Under the pieces are notes generated by a model. That model saw only the letters and a program-made list of their open reading frames with translations, did no database searches and was not told the DNA's origin. A stretch of DNA of 10,513 nucleotides, from contig DUUU01000293.1 of assembly GCA_012841485.1 (NCBI GenBank), positions 1-10,513 on the forward strand, written 5' to 3'. Every line of letters starts with the position of its first letter. Position 1 is the stretch's first letter. Of this stretch, positions 1 to 7,127 are shown piece by piece. The position numbers and the translations under genes were made by a program. The DNA comes from Armatimonadota bacterium (GTDB lineage Bacteria; Armatimonadota; JAAZEB01).

Positions 1-3
1 AAG

Positions 4-29
4 CCCCCTCCCCGCGCGCGGGGAGGGGG
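4..29 (-). terminator. Perfect GC-rich palindrome, likely terminator of the minus-strand genes
   Basis: CCCCCTCCCC at 4-13 and GGGGAGGGGG at 20-29 are exact reverse complements around a GCGCGC centre, which is itself self-complementary. The palindrome lies 62 bases past the TGA of the oxidoreductase gene, where a transcript of the minus-strand genes would be expected to end. On the minus strand only GCTT follows before the window ends, so a U-tract cannot be judged. On the plus strand the palindrome is followed by GAAA, so a terminator for a plus-strand gene to the left is less likely. It could instead be a copy of a dispersed intergenic palindrome. Bases 30-91 show nothing else. Confidence 0.55.
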
Positions 30-91
30 AAATGGGCCGAGCTGTGAGACTGCTCCCAACCCAGGATCGCCTGCGGGTGGCCTGGGGCGGT

Positions 92-1231
92 TCAGTGTCC
101 GGCGCGCTTCGCTTTGTAGGCTTCAAGAGACCGGATGGCCATCAGATCCTCGAGGGCACGGTCGTACTCGGCGCGGTCGACCGGCACCTGGATCCAGCGG
201 CGCATCACTCCCGAGATGAGCATGGCGTTGGCGAGTTCCACCTCCTGCAGGGCTTCCTCGGCAGAGCAGACGAGGGGCGCGCCCTCGCGCAGAGCGGCCG
301 CGAAATTGGCGTGCATCCCGCTGAGCGTGCTGAACTCAAACGGCTCTGGCGGCTGGCGGAAGAGCATCTCGCCCCCGGTTGGCGGGGGGGCCATGCGCTC
401 CTCGGTAGTCTCGGAGAACTCATGCGAGTCGACCGCGAGTGCCGTGGCCATGACGCAGCCATCTTCCAGGCGGAGCGTGCCCTTCGTGCCGGCGATCTCA
501 TAGAAACTGCGCCCGGGCGCCTCGTTCGTCGACACGTGAAGCGTGCCTGTCGCGCCATTCGCCCACTTGAGCACGGCGCAGACATCGTCCTCTACCTCGA
601 TATCGTGTCCGAGCGTGCCCATCTCCACCAGCACCTCGCTGGGAAGCCCGGCCGTCCACACGAGGAGATCGAGATCATGGGGTGCCTGGTTGACCAGGAT
701 GCCCCCGCCTTCGCCCTTCCAGGTGCCCCGCCAGGGGTTAGAGCGGTAGTAGGCCATACTGCGGAACCACGCGGTGCGCACCATGGTGACGCGCTGGATG
801 CGGCCCACGAATCCCGATTGCACCAGATCGAAGAACTTTTGGTGCGCGGTGCGGAGGCGCTGGAGGTAGCCGACGCCCAGCTTCATGCCCGTCTCGCGCA
901 TCACCCGGAGGCATTCATCGGCGGCGGACGCGGAGACGGTGAGCGGCTTCTCTACCAGGGCGTGGATCCCGCGGCGCATCGCCTCGATGGCGAAGCTGGT
1001 GTGACTGAAGTGAGGCGTGCAGATCGTGACGTAGTCGGGGCGCGCCTCTTCCATCAGCGCGATTGGGTTCGTGTAGAAAGGAATGCCATACTGCCGCGAC
1101 CGGGCAGCGGCCAGATCGGTGCTTTGGTCGGCGATGCCGATGACCTCGACGCTCTCGTGCGCTCGCAGCGCCTTCAGGTGCTCTTCGCCAATGAAGCCAA
1201 CTCCGATGATACCCGTTTTCACCTTCGTCAT
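92..1231 (-). CDS. Gfo/Idh/MocA-family NAD(P)-dependent oxidoreductase
   Basis: Cytoplasmic sugar or cyclitol dehydrogenase of 379 residues, a usual length for the family. The N-terminal Rossmann fold starts at once with IIGVGFIGEEH (GxGxxG glycines at 10, 12 and 15). An acidic residue after the second strand (IGIADQS, D35) hints at NAD preference. The CTPHFSH segment (71-77) and EKP (94-96, with the family catalytic Lys95) follow. The C-terminal domain holds GGGILVNQAPHDLD, where His185 is the expected catalytic histidine. Family members oxidise or reduce a ring hydroxyl/keto group of sugars, sugar acids or inositols; the substrate here cannot be read from sequence. An upstream ATG eight codons earlier (1255) is open, but AGGAG at 1240-1244 with 8-base spacing selects ATG 1231. 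It lies 135 bases downstream of the glutamate dehydrogenase gene, possibly in the same transcript, though a hairpin separates them. The stop is TGA at 92-94. Confidence 0.96.
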   Translation of the reverse strand: MTKVKTGIIGVGFIGEEHLKALRAHESVEVIGIADQSTDLAAARSRQYGIPFYTNPIALMEEARPDYVTICTPHFSHTSFAIEAMRRGIHALVEKPLTVSASAADECLRVMRETGMKLGVGYLQRLRTAHQKFFDLVQSGFVGRIQRVTMVRTAWFRSMAYYRSNPWRGTWKGEGGGILVNQAPHDLDLLVWTAGLPSEVLVEMGTLGHDIEVEDDVCAVLKWANGATGTLHVSTNEAPGRSFYEIAGTKGTLRLEDGCVMATALAVDSHEFSETTEERMAPPPTGGEMLFRQPPEPFEFSTLSGMHANFAAALREGAPLVCSAEEALQEVELANAMLISGVMRRWIQVPVDRAEYDRALEDLMAIRSLEAYKAKRAGH

Positions 1232-1239
1232 TGGTGTTA

Positions 1240-1244
1240 CTCCT
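1240..1244 (-). promoter_or_regulatory. Ribosome binding site that sets the oxidoreductase start
   Basis: AGGAG on the minus strand, 8 bases before ATG 1231. The in-frame ATG at 1255 lies upstream of this site, so translation should start at MTKVKTG and not at MHPIGVTP. Confidence 0.8.
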
Positions 1245-1303
1245 ATGGGATGCACCCGCGGTCAAACAGCCAGCGGCCGCACGAGGGCAGAAGGCGTCGC
1301 CGT

Positions 1304-1337
1304 GGCCGGCAGGCCGGTCTTTCCCGGCCCACCGGCC
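1304..1337 (-). terminator. 14-bp intergenic hairpin, terminator- or processing-like
   Basis: In the gap between the glutamate dehydrogenase and oxidoreductase genes. On the minus strand GGCCGGTGGGCCGG folds with CCGGCCTGCCGGCC around a GAAAGA loop, and the two non-Watson-Crick positions become G-U pairs in RNA. On the plus strand the same positions would be C-A mismatches, so the fold suits a minus-strand transcript. No U-tract follows, so it may be a weak or factor-dependent terminator, or a hairpin that protects the 3' end of the upstream message. Confidence 0.5.
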
Positions 1338-1366
1338 GCGGCGGGATCTACCCTTGCCGGGGCTGC

Positions 1367-4300
1367 CTAGCCGCGGATTAGCTCTCGAATGGTGCCGGCC
1401 GGGTCTTGCTCCAGCCGGCGCTGGAAGGGCTCCCACTCCGCCGCGTGGCGGTAGAGCGCCATCGACGCGATCTTCTTTGTAACGATGGCGTCACGATAGG
1501 GCTGCAGCTCCGGCCTCTCGAGGACGCTCAAGATTCGCTTCGCCCCCAGCTGGTCCAGCAACACCCGAGGCACATAGGCCCGGATGACGCCGTGGAGGAT
1601 CTCCTCGTCGGTCAGCAGCTCTTCCAACCGGGTGGCCAGCTTCTCCTGGAGGGATAGGATCTCCAGGCTGGTACGGATGGAGAGAGCGTGCAGCGGTTCG
1701 CCGGTCGCCTTGTGCAGGGCCAGGAGCCCGCGCGTCTCGGCGACGGCGTTCTGGGTGATCAGATCGAACACCGACCGGATCAGATCCGAGCGCAGGCTGG
1801 GGTTTTCCACCAGCATCTTCTCATAGCGGTCGCCAAGTAGGAAGGTGGTGAGGACCTCCGCGATGGCGCTACAAGTCACTCCGCCCTTGTTGGCTGTCGA
1901 GTCCTTGATCTGGAGAATGGGGCTCTCGCGCGCGATCACGTCGCGTGCCGTCTCATCGAAGAAGACGTTTGCTCCCTCGACGATGGTGCGCAGCTCCCGG
2001 AAGTTGGCCAGGAACGCACGCACGTTCTCGCCGTTGATCGTGTCCTTCATGCCGCCGCATGGTACAAAGACCTGGATGCGCGCCGCCTCGATGTAGCGGC
2101 GAGACTCCGGGTTGGTCAGGAAGTTGCGGTGGAAGAAGGCGCCATCGGGCACCTCGGTGCCATCGGGCAGAGTGAAGTGTCCGGCAGCGCGCGGCACTCG
2201 GAAGCCCCGGGGCCCCAGCTTCTCCACTGGATAGGCCATGCTGTCGCGGCGCGGCCGCGTGTGCCGCGCGAAGGCGATCCGCATCAGCTCCGCGCGGTCC
2301 AATCCATCCGGGTCGAAGAGGATCGATCCGCCATCGACCACCAGGCAGATCCGCCCCTTGAACGACTGGATCTGGTTGCCGCCCAGGTCGCCATCAGGAC
2401 CGCCGGTCATCATCAGGTTGGCGTCTGTCTCCGCCAGGCCGATATGCTCGAGCATGGTGCGCAGCGTCGCCATGACGCCCGTGGTAGTCATGCCGCTGGT
2501 GTCGATCTCCTCGCCAATCTCGCGGTAGATCTGCTCCATATCGGTGGTGGTGAACACCGGGGTTCCCTCCACCTGCAGCTCCGTGCCCGCGTCGCCCTTC
2601 CCAACCAGACCGAAGACGCGGCCATCGCGCAGTCGCCCGTAGGTGTCGTGGGGGATGCCGATGCTCTTGCCGGTAGTCAGCGTTCGCCAGTAGCGATAGC
2701 CACGCTCGCGTGCTCGGGCCGCGACGGCATCCATGAACCCGGCGGTTCCTTCATCCGGCCCGAAGAAGACCATCTCCGGCTGCCCCAGGTAATCCACCCG
2801 CTCTTCCGAGGGGAGCACCAGGTCGAGGATGCCCTCCGTGAAGTCGAGCATGGCGTTGAGGCCATCGCGCGCGTAGCAAGGTCGGGGCACGATGACACCC
2901 TTGGCGCCGCTTTCAGCGATATCCTTATGTTTCAGGCGCTGGGCAACCGGCCCGAGGGCATAGTTGAGCAGCGGCATGGCGTCGAGCTCGTCCTCGTAGT
3001 TGCTGGGGGTGACGCGGATGAGGCGCACGCCCCCGCGCGCGACATCGGCCGCCCGCATGTGCGTGCCCGTGGCGTAGAAGCCAATGACCAGGAAGATGCC
3101 GTGGACCGGCCCCGAGAAGACGAGTGGATCCAGCACGGAAGGAGCGAGGCGGAAGGCATGCGAACGCTTGACCTCCTGGTAGAAGTTCGTCTTCAGGACG
3201 TCGGTTATTAGGCGCGTCATGAACTGGAAGAGATCGAAGGCGGTGCGGTCATCCGCGAAGCGGACCGCAGCCTGCTCCTGGAAGGCCGAGAGCTCCTTGT
3301 CTAGCTCCTCCTGGCTCAGGCGCTCCTCTCGCTTGGGGTTGAAGCGCCCATCGAAGAGGCGGTAGAGCCATTTGACCAGATCCGGCGCCTGATGGATGGC
3401 CTCGAGGATCACCCGCCGGGAGTACTCACTGCGGTCCGAGTCGAAGACGCGGCGCACGAAGGCATCGCGCAGCTCCTTCGGCAAGCTCCCGACGATGCGC
3501 TGGTCGGATGCGAGCCCCTTGTGGATGAAGGTATGGACGAAGGAATGCGCCAGGGTGGCGAAGAGATACTCCTCGAAGCCCAGCTCGCCGGAGACATACG
3601 CGCGGTCGAGCTCGCCGGTTGGGGTGGCGAGGAGCCCGCGCAGGTTCGTAACCGCCTGGCTGAGCGCGCCCTCCTCGGGTCTCCCGGCGAGGTACAGCGA
3701 GCAGATCGATTCCACCCGCCCGGTCGATCCCCGGTAGGTCTCCCAGTAGGCGCGGTTCAGACAGATCCCCAGGTCTTCGAGCATGCGACGAATCACCGGG
3801 AGCGGCGACTGCGTGGAGTCGTCGCGGAACATCACGCGCGTTTCGTCGGTATTCGCAGAGGGCGACACCTCGACCAGGGGCACCGCGCTGTGCTGGCAGC
3901 GGCTCAGAAACGACTCGTAGCGCCTCTGAGTGCTGCGCGGCGTCGCGGGCACGCGCGTGAAGGCAAAGGGCGATGCATCCTCCCCGAGCTCGCTCTCCTC
4001 TGGGGGCTGCTCCGGATGGATGATGTAGGTATAGTAGGAGTGCTCCAGGCTATAGTAGTAATGCACCCGATTTCCATGCATGACGTCGTTGAGCACTCTC
4101 TCCATGCGGTCGCGGTTCTTCGGCGTGGCGATGCGGATCTGCATTCCGCTGTCGAAAGCCAGGCGCGCCTCAGAAACCTCCCCGCGCAGAACGACTCGCT
4201 CATCGATGACGGAGACGTTGTTCGCGACGGTGCGCAGCACCTGCTTGAGTGCGTCCTTCGAGATGTTACGGAAGAAGTACTCGGGCAACCCGAGCTGATT

Positions 4301-4459
4301 GAGGAGGACGGATGCGCCCGCGTTGATGCAGCGCGCGGTGAGTAGGCCCTCTCCTGCTAGCTCGATGACTGCTTCGTATAGCATGCGTGTGTCGAGGCCC
4401 ATGGCCTCGGCCCGATGGATGACCGATTCGGTGTCGTATGTCATCTGTTCGATGGCCAT
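1367..4459 (-). CDS. NAD-type glutamate dehydrogenase, large (about 115 kDa) class
   Basis: Converts L-glutamate to 2-oxoglutarate, ammonium and NADH in the cytoplasm; large NAD-type enzymes usually work in the catabolic direction. 1,030 residues, far longer than the hexameric ~450-residue enzymes and shorter than the ~1,600-residue bacterial class; it resembles the yeast Gdh2-like class. About 440 N-terminal residues form a poorly conserved regulatory part; residues 205-260 (RVMFRD to SLYLAG) look ACT-like. The catalytic part follows: ARGGVRL (474-480), SGAKGV with candidate substrate Lys520, FFGPDE (566-570, candidate catalytic Asp569), TGKSIGIPH (596-604), the nucleotide-binding GGPDGDLGGNQI (686-697), VEGAN (827-831) and STANKGGV (854-861). 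EGAN and ANxGGV are dehydrogenase hallmarks. The start at 4459 is backed by AAGGAG six bases upstream. Alone it would be housekeeping; between an aminotransferase and a sugar oxidoreductase it may recycle the amino-group carrier. Confidence 0.95.
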   Translation of the reverse strand: MAIEQMTYDTESVIHRAEAMGLDTRMLYEAVIELAGEGLLTARCINAGASVLLNQLGLPEYFFRNISKDALKQVLRTVANNVSVIDERVVLRGEVSEARLAFDSGMQIRIATPKNRDRMERVLNDVMHGNRVHYYYSLEHSYYTYIIHPEQPPEESELGEDASPFAFTRVPATPRSTQRRYESFLSRCQHSAVPLVEVSPSANTDETRVMFRDDSTQSPLPVIRRMLEDLGICLNRAYWETYRGSTGRVESICSLYLAGRPEEGALSQAVTNLRGLLATPTGELDRAYVSGELGFEEYLFATLAHSFVHTFIHKGLASDQRIVGSLPKELRDAFVRRVFDSDRSEYSRRVILEAIHQAPDLVKWLYRLFDGRFNPKREERLSQEELDKELSAFQEQAAVRFADDRTAFDLFQFMTRLITDVLKTNFYQEVKRSHAFRLAPSVLDPLVFSGPVHGIFLVIGFYATGTHMRAADVARGGVRLIRVTPSNYEDELDAMPLLNYALGPVAQRLKHKDIAESGAKGVIVPRPCYARDGLNAMLDFTEGILDLVLPSEERVDYLGQPEMVFFGPDEGTAGFMDAVAARARERGYRYWRTLTTGKSIGIPHDTYGRLRDGRVFGLVGKGDAGTELQVEGTPVFTTTDMEQIYREIGEEIDTSGMTTTGVMATLRTMLEHIGLAETDANLMMTGGPDGDLGGNQIQSFKGRICLVVDGGSILFDPDGLDRAELMRIAFARHTRPRRDSMAYPVEKLGPRGFRVPRAAGHFTLPDGTEVPDGAFFHRNFLTNPESRRYIEAARIQVFVPCGGMKDTINGENVRAFLANFRELRTIVEGANVFFDETARDVIARESPILQIKDSTANKGGVTCSAIAEVLTTFLLGDRYEKMLVENPSLRSDLIRSVFDLITQNAVAETRGLLALHKATGEPLHALSIRTSLEILSLQEKLATRLEELLTDEEILHGVIRAYVPRVLLDQLGAKRILSVLERPELQPYRDAIVTKKIASMALYRHAAEWEPFQRRLEQDPAGTIRELIRG

Positions 4460-4465
4460 CTTGAG

Positions 4466-4471
4466 CTCCTT
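4466..4471 (-). promoter_or_regulatory. Ribosome binding site of the glutamate dehydrogenase gene
   Basis: AAGGAG on the minus strand, six bases before ATG 4459. It favours this ATG over the in-frame one at codon 6. It lies two bases after the 3' arm of the inverted repeat at 4474-4614, so folding of that element could affect access to it. Confidence 0.8.
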
Positions 4472-4473
4472 CC

Positions 4474-4614
4474 AGATTCAGGCCGGAACATGCCCCGGGG
4501 GGAACGGCTTGCTCTGGGTGTTGCGTCGCCGCGCCCGACCGGGCGCGGCAACGCAGTGTGTATGGGAATGGCCGGCGCCCCCCGTGACATCGCCGGAAGT
4601 CCGGGCCTGAATCT
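4474..4614 (-). repeat. 141-bp nested inverted-repeat element upstream of gdh
   Basis: The ends are reverse complements: AGATTCAGGCC at 4474-4484 matches GGCCTGAATCT at 4604-4614 exactly over 11 bp, and a further GGA/TCC match follows after one bulged base. Inside, G6 at 4497-4502 can pair with C6 at 4578-4583, and a strong hairpin sits at 4522-4555. The pairing is nested, as in one long branched RNA stem or a palindromic insertion element. No coding frame or clear target-site duplication is visible. It could be a structured 5' leader of gdh, an aminotransferase-gdh intergenic terminator, or a miniature palindromic element. Confidence 0.5.
4522..4555 (-). terminator. Strong GC hairpin in the aminotransferase-gdh gap
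   Basis: GCCGCGCCC (4528-4536) and GGGCGCGGC (4541-4549) pair perfectly around a four-base loop. After one mismatch the stem continues with TGCGT (4522-4526) and ACGCA (4551-4555). It lies about 85 bases past the aminotransferase stop on the minus strand. No U-tract follows, so it may be a terminator, an attenuator or the tip of the larger inverted-repeat structure. Confidence 0.5.
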
Positions 4615-4635
4615 TGAACGCTGAACTCTGAACAC
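4608..4635. repeat. Four-copy 7-base tandem repeat (TGAAYNY)
   Basis: TGAATCT, TGAACGC, TGAACTC and TGAACAC follow one another with an exact 7-base period, ending five bases before the aminotransferase stop codon (4641). The first copy overlaps the right arm of the inverted repeat. It resembles the short heptamer repeats found between genes in some bacteria; no function can be assigned. Confidence 0.6.
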
Positions 4636-4640
4636 ACAGC

Positions 4641-5987
4641 CTACCGATGCCGGAAGAAGTGCCAGCCCCCCAGGCCCTCGGCATTCCCCGGATCATCTTC
4701 CAGCAACCGCTCGTAGTTCTCCGCGACCTTCCGGAAAGCAAGCGCGTACTCCTCGATGATCTGTGGGCGATAGTGCTTGAACCACGGGATCGAGTAGCAG
4801 CGCGTGGGCATCTGCTCGGTCACCGGGAGGCTTCCGGTTGGCTGGCGCAGATCGCGGTTGGAATTGGCAATGCGCGTTGGCTTGCCGTGCCCGTAGATAT
4901 CCGTCTCATTGAAGACGGCATGCGAATGCAGCGGCTTGTTGGCGCCCGGGTGAATACCGCAGCCTTCGGCGCTCACCGCCTGGCAGAAGCGCGTCACGGA
5001 GAGCCCGCCCAGCTCTTCGGGGCAGTAAAGGCCATGCGCGGCGTACCAGCCACCCATCGTACTGCCACTCCCCTTTGGAGGCCGGTGCGCCTTGACACCG
5101 GGCACGCCCTCCAGGCAATCCCAGAAGTAGTTCATCGACTTCTGGATCTCCGCCATGCGCTCGTCATAGTGCCGGAGCTGCACGCGCCCCATCGCCGAGC
5201 TCATCTGATGCATCCGGTACTTGTAGCCGCCCAGCGGGAGGCCAACGTGCGGCTTCAGGGACTCCGTCTGAATGTTGGCCCCAAAGCGCTCGTAATGCCC
5301 GAGCGACATCGCCCGCTCGTAGAGCTCCAGGTCGTTGGTCGCCAGGATGCCGGCTTCGCCGACGGCGAGCGACTTACCGCTCATCAGCGACATGGCCGCC
5401 ACATCGCCGAGGGTGCCCACCTTGCGCCCCTTGTAGAGCCCGCCCTGGGCATGGGAGACGTCTTCGATCACCTTCACGCCGTGCTTGCGCGCGATCTCCA
5501 GGATCGGATCCATATCCGCCGGGTAGCCGAGGTAGTGAACTGCCACGATTGCCTTCGTGCGCTCGGTGATGCGGCGCTCGATATCGGCCGGGTCGATGCA
5601 GAGAGTCTGCGGGTCAACCTCGGCAAAGACGACGGTGCCGCCCAGGGAATAGACCTGAAGACAGGAGGCCCAGTACGTGAGACTGGGGCAGATGATCTCG
5701 TCGCCGACGCCCACGCCACAGGCATACATCGCCGCCTGGAGCGCCGCGGTGCCGGAGCTGAAGCCAAGGGCATACTGCGTCCCCTGCCACTCCGCGAACT
5801 CCTTCTCGAAGAGCTGGGTGATGTCGGTTCCCGACATTGCCCTCCGGTGCAGAACATCTAGAATGGCCTCTTCGTCCTCCTTCGTGACGATCGGCCAATC
5901 GAACATGTCGCCGGGATTGGACTGTACGGCCTTCGGCCCGCCAAACAGCGCGAGCACTTCACTTTCACCGGTTGCCATCGTCTGCAT
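4641..5987 (-). CDS. DegT/DnrJ/EryC1/StrS-family PLP aminotransferase (AHBA-synthase-like)
   Basis: Pyridoxal-phosphate enzyme that moves an amino group, usually from glutamate or glutamine, to a keto-sugar or cyclitol, or in reverse. 448 residues, longer than the usual 370-400. The N terminus carries the LFGGPKAV segment seen in AHBA-synthase-like members. Cofactor residues: SSGT (77-80) for phosphate binding, EDVSHAQGG (175-183) with Asp176 for the pyridine nitrogen, and SGKSLAVGEAG with candidate Schiff-base Lys205. The C-terminal domain includes PLGGYKYRMHQMSSAMGRVQ, typical of the family. A GTG at 5990 is also open; ATG 5987 is chosen because GAGGAAGG sits just upstream, and ATG 5978 is a second option. 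The start lies inside the end of the regulator gene (23-base overlap), so the two are co-transcribed and probably coupled in translation. Direction and substrate are unknown; pairing with a Gfo/Idh enzyme is common in amino-sugar and aminocyclitol pathways. Confidence 0.95.
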   Translation of the reverse strand: MQTMATGESEVLALFGGPKAVQSNPGDMFDWPIVTKEDEEAILDVLHRRAMSGTDITQLFEKEFAEWQGTQYALGFSSGTAALQAAMYACGVGVGDEIICPSLTYWASCLQVYSLGGTVVFAEVDPQTLCIDPADIERRITERTKAIVAVHYLGYPADMDPILEIARKHGVKVIEDVSHAQGGLYKGRKVGTLGDVAAMSLMSGKSLAVGEAGILATNDLELYERAMSLGHYERFGANIQTESLKPHVGLPLGGYKYRMHQMSSAMGRVQLRHYDERMAEIQKSMNYFWDCLEGVPGVKAHRPPKGSGSTMGGWYAAHGLYCPEELGGLSVTRFCQAVSAEGCGIHPGANKPLHSHAVFNETDIYGHGKPTRIANSNRDLRQPTGSLPVTEQMPTRCYSIPWFKHYRPQIIEEYALAFRKVAENYERLLEDDPGNAEGLGGWHFFRHR

Positions 5988-7062
5988 CACCTTCCTCGCT
6001 GCATGGGGCAGCGCTTCGTCGGATCACCAGCTCCGGGCAGATGATCACGTCTTCCGGGACGATCCCGGTGCGAATCCAGGAGATCAGCATGTGGATAGCG
6101 GACGTGCCCAGTTCACGCGCCGGCTCTGGGAACGTCGTGAGGAACTGCCGGCCCTCGCCGGGCCACGTGATATCGTCGTAGCCGACGAGCGAGAGATCCT
6201 CGGGCACTCGCAGGCCAAGATCCCGTGCGGCCAGGTAGGCGCCATAAGCGCGCACATCGCGAGTGCAGAAGACCGCCGTGGGCCGGTCAGGGCGCGAGAG
6301 GAGTTGAAGCGCGGCGCTTCGCGCCGCCTCGCTGCATGATTTCACGTGGGCCACGTGCTCCGGGCGGAGGCTGCCTCCCGCTTCAGCCAGCCGGTCTCGG
6401 AAGCCGGCCACCATGCGCCCATAGAGGTGACGGTCACTTGGTCCCGAGAGCACCCCCAACCGCCGGTGCCCCAGATCGAGCAGGAATTCGGCGGCATGCC
6501 GACCGATCTGCCAGAAATCGACGCGCGTCGCCGGCCCAGGCATATCCTGCTCCTGGTTGATGACAACGTGCGGGATGCCCTCATCGTGCAATGCTTCCAG
6601 AACCGCCGGCTCTGAACACTCGACCAGGAGCACACCGGCCAACCGGGCACCGTGGACGATGCGCACCAACTCGCGCGCGCCCTCCGGCGGCATCGCCTGG
6701 AAATGGAACTGAATGTTGGAGCCGCTGCAGGCACAGAGCGTGTTGCCGATGAGCGCCATCGCTTCGGGCGTTAGCAGGGAGGGGGAATGCTCTTCCAGCG
6801 TCGGCGATACCAGCAGGAACGTGGCGTCCGTTCCGCCGCCAAAGGCGCTATTCACCACCGTCCCTCGTCGCTCCTCATGCCGGACGAAGCCATCTCGTGC
6901 CAGAGAGTCCAGCGCTGCGCGAACGGTGTTTCGGGCGACTCCCAGATCCTCCGCCAAGACGCGCTCGGCCGGCAAAAAGCTCCCGGGCGCATACACCCCC
7001 GAGAGAATCCGCGACCGGATCGTCGCTGCTACCTGCCCGGCTTTGCTCCCAGGATCCAACAT
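5965..7062 (-). CDS. GntR/LacI hybrid (AraR-type) transcription regulator
   Basis: 365-residue DNA-binding regulator. Residues 6-70 are a GntR winged helix-turn-helix (GSFLPAERVLAEDLGVARN, then TVRAALDSLARDGFVRH with the wing EERRGTVV). After a short Gly-rich linker (NSAFGGGTD), residues 80-350 form a LacI/GalR-type periplasmic-binding-like domain, with the telltale HRRLGVLSGPSDRHLYGRM, TAVFCTRDVRAYGAYLAARDLGLRVPEDLSLVGYDDI order of segments. This layout is that of AraR-like sugar-responsive repressors, in which a sugar in the C-terminal cleft changes DNA binding. The start at 7062 follows AGGGGG at eight-base spacing. It is the first gene of the leftward set and overlaps the aminotransferase start. 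Operator-like sites sit on its own promoter, so autoregulation and control of the divergent hydrolase are likely. The ligand is unknown. Confidence 0.95.
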   Translation of the reverse strand: MLDPGSKAGQVAATIRSRILSGVYAPGSFLPAERVLAEDLGVARNTVRAALDSLARDGFVRHEERRGTVVNSAFGGGTDATFLLVSPTLEEHSPSLLTPEAMALIGNTLCACSGSNIQFHFQAMPPEGARELVRIVHGARLAGVLLVECSEPAVLEALHDEGIPHVVINQEQDMPGPATRVDFWQIGRHAAEFLLDLGHRRLGVLSGPSDRHLYGRMVAGFRDRLAEAGGSLRPEHVAHVKSCSEAARSAALQLLSRPDRPTAVFCTRDVRAYGAYLAARDLGLRVPEDLSLVGYDDITWPGEGRQFLTTFPEPARELGTSAIHMLISWIRTGIVPEDVIICPELVIRRSAAPCSEEGDADDGNR

Positions 7063-7088
7063 GTGGAGCGCCCCCTCTGCTCACGGGA

Positions 7089-7096
7089 TGATACCA
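7089..7096. promoter_or_regulatory. Operator-like site O2 with a leftward extended -10
   Basis: TGATACCA, a pseudo-palindrome of pattern TGRTAYCA. Read on the minus strand together with base 7088 it gives TGGTATCAT, an extended -10 (TGn plus TATCAT, five of six to TATAAT). It would start transcription near 7081, about 20 bases before the regulator ATG. The matching -35 region is poor. Its centre lies about 32 bp, or three helical turns, from site O1. Confidence 0.5.
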
Positions 7097-7100
7097 CAGG

Positions 7101-7127
7101 TTTACAGGAGTGGACCATTGGTATAGT
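7101..7127 (+). promoter_or_regulatory. Likely promoter of the divergent hydrolase gene
   Basis: -35 TTTACA at 7101-7106 (five of six) and extended -10 TGG-TATAGT at 7119-7127 (five of six plus the TGn motif), spacer 15 bases. The spacer is short but the extended -10 can compensate; TAGTAT at 7124-7129 with a 17-base spacer is an alternative. Transcription would begin near 7134, giving a leader of about 385 bases before the hydrolase start. The -10 lies inside operator-like site O1. Confidence 0.5.

Noticed and set aside
32..1381. A 449-codon plus-strand frame over the oxidoreductase gene, with similar long plus-strand frames over the glutamate dehydrogenase and aminotransferase genes
   Set aside because: Low-complexity shadows of GC-rich minus-strand genes whose family motifs are unambiguous; no family match seen in the plus-strand frames.
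4474..4614. Insertion sequence or transposon remnant with coding content
   Set aside because: The inverted repeats enclose only 119 bases with no transposase-like frame and no clear target-site duplication; kept only as a structural element.
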